Source: G963663315 sp965116335 (GTDB lineage: Bacteria; Pseudomonadota; Gammaproteobacteria; Arenicellales; Poriferihabitantaceae). Taken from it: a stretch of DNA of 64,000 bases. A model generated the notes under the pieces. The model made no database searches. It was not told the DNA's origin and saw only the letters and a program-made list of their open reading frames with translations. The stretch lies in NCBI GenBank assembly GCA_965116335.1, contig OZ220677.1:62001-126000 (forward strand), read 5' to 3'. Below are positions 24,984-33,084 of this stretch, piece by piece. How positions within the stretch are numbered: the stretch's first letter is position 1; each line of letters begins with the position of its first letter. Position numbers and translations under genes: made by a program.

Positions 24984-26774
24984 ATGGGGAGAGACAGCTT
25001 GCTTGAATACGGGAAAAAGTCGATTCGGCGTCGGGTTTCTGCCTGTCGTCTTGACGATGATGGAAATATGGATGAACCGGGAATAGCACCGCTTTTGAGA
25101 AGGGTATTCGAGAACCGGCGTATCGGTCATGTATCTGAACTGAGTCTTTCCCTGTCCGGTTTGTGCAGGCCGGATTCACTGAAGGATGGTGCGACCGCTG
25201 CCGCTCTGGTTTGTCACGCGATTGAGACGGGCGGGCGGGTGCTGGTTATTGGAGATTACGATACGGATGGGGCGTCTGCGGTTGCGCTGGCATTGTCCGG
25301 GTTACAGGCAATGGGCCTGGATGAGGTCGATTATCTGGTGCCGAATCGTTTTGAACACGGCTACGGGTTGTCTCTGGAAATTGCTGAGGTGGCCTTGCGG
25401 AAAAACCCGGATGTCGTGATCACGGTAGATAACGGCATCAACAGTGTGGATGGAGCTGCCTTGTTGCGAGGCAACGGGGTCACTGTAATCATCACCGACC
25501 ATCACCTTCCTGCGGGTGAGTTGCCAGCGGCGGATGCGATACTGAATCCCAACCAGCCCGGCTGCGAATTTCCGAGCAAGGTGATTGCCGGTGTCGGGGT
25601 GATGTTTTATCTGCTGCTATTGGTGCGGGCGAAACTCAAATCGGATGGCTGGTTTGAAAAAGCGCGACTCCCGATTCCCAACCTGGGCAGCCTGATTGAT
25701 CTGGTTGCTTTGGGTACGGTCGCGGATATGGTGCCGCTGGATCACAATAACCGGATTCTGGTTGCCAACGGACTGTTGAGAATCCGATCCGGTAAATGCC
25801 GTCCCGGAATACTGGAGTTACTGGCAGTCGGGGGGTGCGATCATAGCGGCCTGGTTTCCTCTGATCTTGGATTCATCGTCGCTCCGCGATTGAATGCCGC
25901 CGGACGTCTGGATGATATTTCGACCGGAATTGAATGTCTGCTGGCCGGGGACGCCGACGTTGCGCGTAACTATGCCTGGCAACTCAACCTTATGAATGAA
26001 CAGAGGAAAGGAATAGAAAAGGATATGCAGAACCAGGCATTGGAAATCGTAAAGCACCTGATGACCAGACAAGGTGAAACCGGATTATGCGGCAATGGAG
26101 CATCCACAGGATTCTGTCTGTATGACGCAGACTGGCATCAGGGAATCAGTGGGTTGGTCGCTTCCCGTATCAAGGAAAAAACCAATCAGCCTGTGATTGC
26201 CTTCGCGAAAACCCGCAATGGAGATATGACCGGCTCCGCCCGGTCTGTAGCCGGACTGCATATCAAGGACCTGCTGGAAAGCATTGCGACAGAAAACAAC
26301 GGACTGATCGAGCGGTTCGGCGGTCATGCGATGGCGGCGGGTCTGACCATTCGATCGGCAGGTTACGACCAATTTCGGGAAAGATTCCACGCCAAAGTGG
26401 CTGAGCATTATGAGCGAGTCGGCATCAGCACCACTATTGAGACCGATGGTCAACTGGAGCCGGAAGAAATCAACCTGGCCAATGCGGAACTGATCCGGGA
26501 TGCCATGCCCTGGGGTCAGGGATTCCCGTCGCCCCGGTTCGATGGTGAATTTGTCGTACTGGACTGTCGGGTGGTCGGGCAGGCTCATTTGCGGATGACG
26601 TTGCAGCCAGTCAACCGAATGATGCAGTTTGATGCCATCGCGTTCAAGGCACTGCAACCGGGTCAGGCTGAGCCTGATCTTGAAAGGGTGCGGGCGGTGT
26701 ATCAGCTGGACGTTAATCATTTCCGGGGGAGGAAATCCCTGCAACTGGTCGTTGAATATATTGAATCGGCTTGA
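24984..26774 (+). CDS. recJ: Single-stranded-DNA-specific exonuclease RecJ
   Basis: 596 residues of the DHH phosphoesterase superfamily. Motif I is VIGDYDTDGASAVAL near residue 90, motif II VVITVDNGINS, motif III ITDHHLPAGELP near 172, plus APRLNAAGRLDD and the C-terminal DHHA1 GLVASRIKEK and RFGGHAMAAGL. It degrades 5' single strands in recombination and mismatch repair. It follows the DMGDH-like stop by 18 bp and precedes rpoE by 11 bp, so it may be read from both contexts. Start ATG 24984; TTG at 25002 is an alternative. Confidence 0.95.
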   Translation: MGRDSLLEYGKKSIRRRVSACRLDDDGNMDEPGIAPLLRRVFENRRIGHVSELSLSLSGLCRPDSLKDGATAAALVCHAIETGGRVLVIGDYDTDGASAVALALSGLQAMGLDEVDYLVPNRFEHGYGLSLEIAEVALRKNPDVVITVDNGINSVDGAALLRGNGVTVIITDHHLPAGELPAADAILNPNQPGCEFPSKVIAGVGVMFYLLLLVRAKLKSDGWFEKARLPIPNLGSLIDLVALGTVADMVPLDHNNRILVANGLLRIRSGKCRPGILELLAVGGCDHSGLVSSDLGFIVAPRLNAAGRLDDISTGIECLLAGDADVARNYAWQLNLMNEQRKGIEKDMQNQALEIVKHLMTRQGETGLCGNGASTGFCLYDADWHQGISGLVASRIKEKTNQPVIAFAKTRNGDMTGSARSVAGLHIKDLLESIATENNGLIERFGGHAMAAGLTIRSAGYDQFRERFHAKVAEHYERVGISTTIETDGQLEPEEINLANAELIRDAMPWGQGFPSPRFDGEFVVLDCRVVGQAHLRMTLQPVNRMMQFDAIAFKALQPGQAEPDLERVRAVYQLDVNHFRGRKSLQLVVEYIESA

Positions 26775-26785
26775 CTGGAACGAGT

Positions 26786-27373
26786 ATGGACAACCAATCT
26801 GATACTGATCTGGTTCTGGTTGAGCGGGTCCAGAATGGCGACAAACAGGCTTTCGATCTGCTGGTTCGCAAGTATCAATATCGCATCCAGAAGCTGGTCA
26901 GTCGATTTATAAGGGATCCGGCGGAACAGGAAGATATTGTTCAGGAATCCTTTATCAGGGCTTACCGGGCCATCGGGAAATTTCGCGGGGACAGCGCTTT
27001 TTACACATGGCTGTATCGCATCGCGGTCAATGCGGCGAAAAATCACCTGGTAGCCGCCGGGCGGCAGCCTCCCCTCCAGGATGTCGATGTACAGGAGATG
27101 TCGTACCGGCAGGGTACAGAGCGTTTGACTGAATTTAATACGCCGGTGCAGATGCTGGAAAATGACGAGCTGGTGGAGGCGATAAAAAAAGCGATTAACG
27201 ATCTGTCAGATGAACTGAAAGAAGCCATCCTGCTGCGGGAAATGGACGGATTGAGTTATGAAGATATTGCGGTTGTCATGCACTGCCCGGTCGGCACTGT
27301 GCGCTCCAGGATATTCCGCGCCCGTGAAGCAATTGAAAAGTCCATCTCGCATCTTGTTGATGGGCGGTTCTGA
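26786..27373 (+). CDS. rpoE: Envelope-stress sigma factor sigma-E
   Basis: 195 residues, very close to E. coli RpoE: region 2 with DIVQESFIRAYRAIGKFRGDSAF YTWLYRIAVNAAKNHLV in sequence, and region 4 DGLSYEDIAVVMHCPVGTVRSR IFRAREAIEKS. It directs transcription of envelope and outer-membrane folding genes and is held by RseA. ATG at 26786 chosen over an upstream in-frame TTG. Followed by rseA and rseB in the usual order. Confidence 0.95.
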   Translation: MDNQSDTDLVLVERVQNGDKQAFDLLVRKYQYRIQKLVSRFIRDPAEQEDIVQESFIRAYRAIGKFRGDSAFYTWLYRIAVNAAKNHLVAAGRQPPLQDVDVQEMSYRQGTERLTEFNTPVQMLENDELVEAIKKAINDLSDELKEAILLREMDGLSYEDIAVVMHCPVGTVRSRIFRAREAIEKSISHLVDGRF

Positions 27374-27441
27374 TCCATCTGCGAGAAAAAGTGTGCATAA
27401 TTGCATAATACTGAGAACTTAAGTGAACTTGTTGCAACTGG

Positions 27442-28014
27442 ATGGCTCTAACGCAGGTGACTGGAGGTATTTTGAAAAACCGGAAAATGAGAATAAGAAT
27501 TTCACAACTGATTGATCAGGAACTGGACGCCAATCAACAAGGGCCGGTTATTGACGAAATGATCCACCATGAGTCGGCGGGCAGGACCTGGCAACGTTAT
27601 CAATTGATCGGTGATGTTGTGCGTGGTGAGGTTGACCGGGTCGGGACTGACCTGACGGTAAGAATCCGTGAGCGTCTACAGATGGAGCCGACCGTAATTG
27701 CTCCGCGTCCATTGACCCGGGAAAACCGACCGGCCGGGCCTGATGCCGAAACCGGCCTGTGGAAGCCAATCGGATGGTTCGCGCTGGCTGCTTCACTCGC
27801 TGTGGTTGCGGTGATTACACTGGGCCCGACTGATGATTCATTCCGGCAGGGCACGGTTGTGACCGTTGATCAGGACGAGTCCGGGGCGCCCGTCCTATCC
27901 ACTCAGGAACTGAACGAAATGCTGGCCGGACATGGGGAATTTACTTCTTCCCCGGCCTTTAATGGCTTGCTCGCTCATGTGATTCTGGCGAGCAATCAGA
28001 CACCCACCCGATGA
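27442..28014 (+). CDS. rseA: Anti-sigma-E factor RseA
   Basis: 190 residues: N-terminal anti-sigma domain (ISQLIDQELDANQQGPVIDEMI), one membrane helix (about residues 108-128, IGWFALAASLAVVAVITLG), and a periplasmic tail with NEMLAGHGEFTSSPAFNGLLA as in RseA/MucA. It sequesters RpoE until proteolysis. The start is uncertain: ATG at 27442, or TTG at 27472 just after a GGAGGT at 27462, or the ATG at 27487. Confidence 0.88.
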   Translation: MALTQVTGGILKNRKMRIRISQLIDQELDANQQGPVIDEMIHHESAGRTWQRYQLIGDVVRGEVDRVGTDLTVRIRERLQMEPTVIAPRPLTRENRPAGPDAETGLWKPIGWFALAASLAVVAVITLGPTDDSFRQGTVVTVDQDESGAPVLSTQELNEMLAGHGEFTSSPAFNGLLAHVILASNQTPTR

Positions 28015-28051
28015 AATTCCATGATCCGGATACAACCCGGACAAGGTTGAT

Positions 28052-29020
28052 ATGACGGGGGCAGGTCTGGTTCGCCGGGTGATGGTTGCCCTTGCGGTCG
28101 GGTTTGCTCCGGCTCCTGTTTTCGCGGATGCGTTTGACTGGCTGATGAAAATTAATCAGGCGGCTACAGAGGTTAATTTTTCCGGTACGCTGGTTTATGT
28201 CAGTGATGGAGAGGTAAGGACGATGGAGGTTGCGCGCAGGATTCAGGATGATGTAGTGCGCGAGCGCATCTATTCGCTCGACGGAGAACCCCGGGAGATC
28301 ATTCGTAACAAGGACAAGGTCTGGTGTTATATCCCGGATCAGAATATGGTTGTCCATGATTACCGGCAGGTTGTGGGAAGCGGGTTCCCTGCTATCCTTC
28401 CGGAAGACCTGAATCAGTTAAGGAAGAACTACAGTTTTGAGGAAGGGGGGGAAGAGCGTATTGCCGACAGGCTGGCAATAACAATAAAAGTAACCCCTGA
28501 TGATGTCTGGCGCTATGGATATACTCTGTGGGCGGATAAGCGGTCTGGCCTGCTGTTACGGTCTGATCTGATCGACCAGAGTGGTGCGGTAGTGGAACGA
28601 TACCTGTTTGCCGACATCGAAATCAACCGATTCATCAGCGATGCTCGACTGGAGCCGGTGAGCAGCGCCGAGAACTTACAGTTGTTCGGTAATTCAGAAC
28701 CGATGCCTGAGTCCTCCGAATCTTCCGAATGGATGGTTACAGAGCTTCCTGACGGTTATCAACTGAATAATTATTTTCGCCGGATGTCGCCGATGGGGAA
28801 GGGTGAAATCGAGCACTTTGTCTATTCTGACGGGTTGTCGTCTCTTTCAGTATTCATCAAGGAAACCAGTCAGGAGCAGGATGAAATGACAGGCTTGAGC
28901 AGGATGGGCGCCGTGCATGTCTGGCGTACCCGTATCGACTCTCATCTGGTCACTGTGATGGGGGAGGTTCCCGCAGAAACCGTAAAAGTGGTTGCAAAGG
29001 GCGTTCAACCAGTCGGCTAA
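28052..29020 (+). CDS. rseB: Sigma-E regulatory protein RseB/MucB
   Basis: 322 residues with a signal peptide (VALAVGFAPAPVFA). The LolA/LppX-like N-terminal domain begins DAFDWLMKINQAATEVNFSG and carries RERIYSLDGEPREIIR; the C-terminal MucB/RseB domain contains LPDGYQLNNYF and VYSDGLSSLSVFIK. It shields RseA from DegS in the periplasm and senses lipopolysaccharide intermediates. rseC and mucD do not follow. Confidence 0.92.
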   Translation: MTGAGLVRRVMVALAVGFAPAPVFADAFDWLMKINQAATEVNFSGTLVYVSDGEVRTMEVARRIQDDVVRERIYSLDGEPREIIRNKDKVWCYIPDQNMVVHDYRQVVGSGFPAILPEDLNQLRKNYSFEEGGEERIADRLAITIKVTPDDVWRYGYTLWADKRSGLLLRSDLIDQSGAVVERYLFADIEINRFISDARLEPVSSAENLQLFGNSEPMPESSESSEWMVTELPDGYQLNNYFRRMSPMGKGEIEHFVYSDGLSSLSVFIKETSQEQDEMTGLSRMGAVHVWRTRIDSHLVTVMGEVPAETVKVVAKGVQPVG

Positions 29021-29079
29021 TGGTTCCCGGGAGTGATTCGGGGTATGATAACCATGGATTATCCTTGTGCGTTTTTTGA

Positions 29080-30573
29080 ATGGAAAAAGAGAGTTTTGTC
29101 GCTGCGGTAGATCTCGGGTCGAACAGTTTTCACATGGTCATTGCCGATGTGGGCGATCATGGCAGTATAAAAATCGTGGACCAAGTGCGCGAGATGGTGC
29201 GCTTGAATGCAGGACTTGACTCGGATCGAAATTTATCCAGGGAGGCCCAGGACCGGGCGCTGGAATGTCTGCATAGATTTCGGCAATGGTTGAATCAGAT
29301 TCCCGCTCACCGGATACGGGCAGTTGGCACCAATACTCTGCGGTCTGCGCGCAACAGCGACGCCTTCCTGAGGCGTGCGGAGGCGGCCCTCGGGCATCCG
29401 ATTTCCGTGGTTTCAGGGCACGAGGAAGCGCGTCTGGTTTATCTGGGCGCGGCGTTTGACCTGTCCACCCGTAGCAGACAAAGGCTGGTAGTCGATATTG
29501 GTGGTGGCAGCACCGAATTGATTGTCGGAGAAAGCCATAAGCCATTGCACATGGACAGTCTTGAAATCGGCTGTGTCAGTCTGACCCGAAGTGTTTTTGG
29601 CGATGGCTGTATTACCAAATCCCGATTCAGGCAGGCCAGGAATCTGGTTTCCATTGAGCTGCAGCCAGTCATCAGTGCTTACCGCAAGCTGAAATGGCAG
29701 GAGGTCGTCGGCACATCAGGAACGATAAAGGCGGTGGACAAGGTGGCAACGGAACTGGGCATTGAGCAGGATTGGCTTTCCACAAAAAGCATGGCAGCTG
29801 TGGAAAAATGGCTCCTGGCCTCGAAAAACAGTCACTCACTCAGTTATGTTTCCGATCAACGCAAGCCGGTGTTCGCGGCCGGATTTGTGATTCTTTCGAC
29901 TATCTTCAAGGAACTCGGCATCCACAGGATGGAACTATCCCAGGGTGCCCTGAGGGAAGGGGTCGCCTATGACCTGATTGGCCGGTTACATAATGAGGAT
30001 TCGAGATTCCACGGGGTGGCCGCTCTGGTCACCCAGTTCAAAACCGACCAGAGCCAGGTGAGACGTGTGCAGGAGTTGGCCGTTCGTTTTCTGGGTCAGG
30101 TCAGCGAGGATTGGGACCTGCAGGAGGATCTGAACCACAAATTACTTTGCTGGTCGGCACAGTTGCACGAGATCGGGATTTCTGTCTCTTACGATCAATA
30201 TCACTTGCATAGCGCCTATATCATTGAGCACAGCAATCTGGATGGTTTTTCCCGGCAGATCCAGAAGATACTGGCACTGCTGGTCAGATGTCACCGGCTG
30301 AAGTCGGATAACGAGGCCATTGCGAAGTTGCCCGATGAATGGGTGGAGCGGGTGACTCGTCTGATTATTCTGTTCAGGTTGGCTGTGTTGTTTTATCGCA
30401 GCCGCTCGGATACGGAATTATCCGGTGTCCGGGTCAAGGTCAGTAACCGGCAGGTCATTGTTTCATTACCGAAGGGCTTTCGCCGAGCGCACCCCTTGAC
30501 TGTGTTTGATCTCGAAAATGAGGAAACAGTATTTGAGTCAATGGGTTATGGATTGGAGTCAGGACGGGTTTAG
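29080..30573 (+). CDS. ppx: Exopolyphosphatase / pppGpp phosphohydrolase (Ppx/GppA)
   Basis: 497 residues of the ASKHA fold: FVAAVDLGSNSFHMVIADV, VGTNTLRSARNSDAFL, GHEEARLVYLGAAF and VVDIGGGSTELIVGE, followed by an HD-type helical C-terminal domain (QLHEIGISVSYDQYHLHSAYII). It releases phosphate from polyphosphate or pppGpp; Ppx and GppA cannot be told apart here. Convergent with the phosphoglycerate mutase gene nine bases away. A pst operon lies about 6 kb downstream. Confidence 0.9.
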   Translation: MEKESFVAAVDLGSNSFHMVIADVGDHGSIKIVDQVREMVRLNAGLDSDRNLSREAQDRALECLHRFRQWLNQIPAHRIRAVGTNTLRSARNSDAFLRRAEAALGHPISVVSGHEEARLVYLGAAFDLSTRSRQRLVVDIGGGSTELIVGESHKPLHMDSLEIGCVSLTRSVFGDGCITKSRFRQARNLVSIELQPVISAYRKLKWQEVVGTSGTIKAVDKVATELGIEQDWLSTKSMAAVEKWLLASKNSHSLSYVSDQRKPVFAAGFVILSTIFKELGIHRMELSQGALREGVAYDLIGRLHNEDSRFHGVAALVTQFKTDQSQVRRVQELAVRFLGQVSEDWDLQEDLNHKLLCWSAQLHEIGISVSYDQYHLHSAYIIEHSNLDGFSRQIQKILALLVRCHRLKSDNEAIAKLPDEWVERVTRLIILFRLAVLFYRSRSDTELSGVRVKVSNRQVIVSLPKGFRRAHPLTVFDLENEETVFESMGYGLESGRV

Positions 30574-30581
30574 CCATGATT

Positions 30582-31856
30582 TCAGCGATACAGATCGATA
30601 TCAGAAGACTTGAAATTAGACAGGCAGCCCATCGCATCCAGTACCGAGACCAGAAAACCCTGTGCGGTTATTCTGCCGAGAGAGCCTGAAATACACCCGC
30701 TTTCGTTATATTGGTCAACCCGGTCTCTCCTGCCGAAGGGGTTGTAAATGATTACCGGCACCGGGTCTCCGGTGTGTTCCCCCAGACGGGAGTCGGTGGA
30801 ATGATCCGCGCAAACCCCGACCACCAGGTCACGGGTATCCACTTGCCCAAGCGCTCTATCGAAGCGTGTAATCAGCTCCGCCTTTCCTTTCGGGTCGCGG
30901 TCATGCGCGGCGATATCCGGGGCCTTGATATGGATGTATACCAGGTCACGGGTTTGCAACGCCGCAAGGCCCAGTTCCAGCTTCCTGTCGAGGTCGGTAT
31001 TGGGCAGGGAAGTGAAAGCGGGGTCGGTTATTGTAGAAAATCCGAGCAGTTTGCCTAATCCGAGGATGGTGCTCTCACCGGCGATGACAGCTACCGACAA
31101 ATTCCGGCAGGCGTGCCGCTTCTCCAGGTCCCGGTGGATTCCGGCGCCACGGGTAATGACTGCATTGGCGGGCAATTTCCCTGTCTTGACTCTCTCAAGG
31201 TTGATCGGATGGCTGTCCAGTATCTGATGAGATAATCCGGTAAACCGGTTGATGGCCTGCGCGGTGCGGACGGCGTCCTGGTCCGTGACTGTGTGGGCAT
31301 GACATTCAAGGACTCTTTTTTCTATGTGCTTTCCGCCTGGGTCGGTATCCCCGATGCGGGCGGAAAGCGCGAGTCCTCTCAATCTGAGTACGCAGCGATG
31401 CCCGGTAGCCGGGTACAGTGACGCAGTGATGCCATGCCCGACCTGAATATCGTTGATGGCCGCACAGAGTGTGCTGACTGACTGGTTGATTCTGCCAGCC
31501 CGGCGGTCACGAATGTGGTACTGCTCGCCGCGTTTTTCAACGGTTGCCAGATTGCACCGCAGCATCAGGTCGCCCACTCTCGAATCCAGCCCGATCCCGG
31601 CTGCCTCGATCGGTCCGCGATCCAGATTGGTCGCCTCATCCGGGGGTAGCCCGAACAGGATGCCGACTCCGGTATGGGTATCCACCGGCAATCCTGGCAG
31701 TAGTGGGTCCATCAGCCCCGACTGTCCGTGTTTCGCCAACCGATCCAGTGTCGGGGTACTGGCGTATTCCAGTGGAGTCAGTCCGCCGAGATGCGGGTTC
31801 GGGCGATCTCCCAATCCGTCCAGAATAATGATCAGGCCCTTTAGAGGATGATGCAT
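30582..31856 (-). CDS. Archaeal-type cofactor-independent phosphoglycerate mutase (ApgM-like)
   Basis: 424 residues of the alkaline-phosphatase superfamily. GLIIILDGLGDRP holds the first metal-binding Asp, THTGVGILFGLPP the nucleophile region (Thr/Ser), and VYIHIKAPDIAAHDRDPKGK and GVCADHSTDS the C-terminal metal ligands. This pattern and size fit the archaeal aPGAM branch rather than the 510-residue bacterial GpmI. It interconverts 2- and 3-phosphoglycerate. The next gene upstream encodes a 2-phosphoglycerate-kinase-like protein, suggesting a shared substrate. Confidence 0.82.
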   Translation of the reverse strand: MHHPLKGLIIILDGLGDRPNPHLGGLTPLEYASTPTLDRLAKHGQSGLMDPLLPGLPVDTHTGVGILFGLPPDEATNLDRGPIEAAGIGLDSRVGDLMLRCNLATVEKRGEQYHIRDRRAGRINQSVSTLCAAINDIQVGHGITASLYPATGHRCVLRLRGLALSARIGDTDPGGKHIEKRVLECHAHTVTDQDAVRTAQAINRFTGLSHQILDSHPINLERVKTGKLPANAVITRGAGIHRDLEKRHACRNLSVAVIAGESTILGLGKLLGFSTITDPAFTSLPNTDLDRKLELGLAALQTRDLVYIHIKAPDIAAHDRDPKGKAELITRFDRALGQVDTRDLVVGVCADHSTDSRLGEHTGDPVPVIIYNPFGRRDRVDQYNESGCISGSLGRITAQGFLVSVLDAMGCLSNFKSSDIDLYR

Positions 31857-31885
31857 TCAAGTGTCCCCAACCTTAAGCCTGCGGC

Positions 31886-33076
31886 TCATGTGTATTGATT
31901 CCTGAGGGATTCGATTTCCCCCTGATACCGGGTTGCCATAGTTTGAATAATGACCTTTATGATGTCTAGCGAAGTTTCTGTAATATCGCGGTTGTCGAGA
32001 ATTTCGATGTCTTCGTTGTCCGCCTCGGAAAGCAGTACCGTTTGCAGGTGCCAGATCTTGTCCAGGTTTTGTAGATAGCGTTTTGCCCGGCGTTGCTTGT
32101 TTTCGGACGAACGGCCTTTTATGAACCGCCTCAGCCTGTTCTTTTCGAGCGCGGCCAGGCATACCGGCACGATCACTGCATCTCCCGCACAGTCAATTCG
32201 ATTCAGCAGGGAAGGGCGAACATGCACGCCTTCTATGATCATCGACACATTCTCATTCAATGCCCGTTGTATAACCGCTTCGCAAGCGACTTCCACTATC
32301 TCTGATTGTATCTGGAATCCATATAAAAGACGGTCATCGGTATTGATGTCGGTATCGGGAATTTGTAGCGCCTTGCCAGCCTTGAAGGTGGAGGTATGCA
32401 GGGCCGGGGAGATTTTTTCCGGGATTGTGATTCTCATTACCTCCCGCAACATATCGGTGGACTGGGTTCGAACGATTCCGAGCCGGTTTGCGACCGCGGT
32501 GGCGATGGTGCTTTTGCCGCTACCGGGCGCCCCGCCGATCAATAACAGCAACGGGTAGCTGTTTTCCAGGAAAAACCTCCATAGCAGGTAATAGTCGGCA
32601 TGTTTCTGGTCAACACGCTGCCGGATAACCGAGTAGGTCAGCCCGGTCAGGTCCTGCGTTGTGATTTCCCGGATTTTGTGGCTAACCAGATGGCTGTGGA
32701 CATGACGGGTGATGGCATTGCATTGCGCCGTGTTGATGGCACAGCTTTGCAGTCTCTGGACATGAACGCCTCTGGAAAAGGAATCAATATTGCCGTCTGT
32801 GTCAATGACGCGGATATTTTCCCGGGTAATATCTTCCTTTTTGTATCGGGTCAGTACGGCATCGGGGTAGTCCTCCTGCAGAATCTCGACAATTCTCTCC
32901 CTTAGTTCGGTAGTGCTTACTTCACCGTAATCCTCGAACTCATCCCGGATATCACTGGCTACATTGTAGGCAGTGATGAACTCAAGCCCAGCCTGGTGTA
33001 ATGACTTGGTCAGCATGCCCCGCAAGAAGGGGACTCGTGTTTCATCGTCCCGGTTGACTACGACCAGTTTTGACAT
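31886..33076 (-). CDS. 2-phosphoglycerate kinase-like protein with ATP-cone domain
   Basis: 396 residues. The N-terminus (VNRDDETRVPFLRGMLTKSL then EFITAYNVASDIRDEF) is an ATP-cone-like regulatory domain, as in archaeal 2-phosphoglycerate kinases. The kinase domain follows with Walker A LLIGGAPGSGKSTIA near residue 182 and IIEGVHVRPSLL. Archaeal members make 2,3-bisphosphoglycerate on the way to the thermoprotectant cyclic 2,3-DPG; bacterial roles are unclear. It lies 8 bp after prc and 29 bp before the mutase gene on the same strand, probably one operon. Confidence 0.75.
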   Translation of the reverse strand: MSKLVVVNRDDETRVPFLRGMLTKSLHQAGLEFITAYNVASDIRDEFEDYGEVSTTELRERIVEILQEDYPDAVLTRYKKEDITRENIRVIDTDGNIDSFSRGVHVQRLQSCAINTAQCNAITRHVHSHLVSHKIREITTQDLTGLTYSVIRQRVDQKHADYYLLWRFFLENSYPLLLLIGGAPGSGKSTIATAVANRLGIVRTQSTDMLREVMRITIPEKISPALHTSTFKAGKALQIPDTDINTDDRLLYGFQIQSEIVEVACEAVIQRALNENVSMIIEGVHVRPSLLNRIDCAGDAVIVPVCLAALEKNRLRRFIKGRSSENKQRRAKRYLQNLDKIWHLQTVLLSEADNEDIEILDNRDITETSLDIIKVIIQTMATRYQGEIESLRNQYT

Positions 33077-33084
33077 CTTTACGG

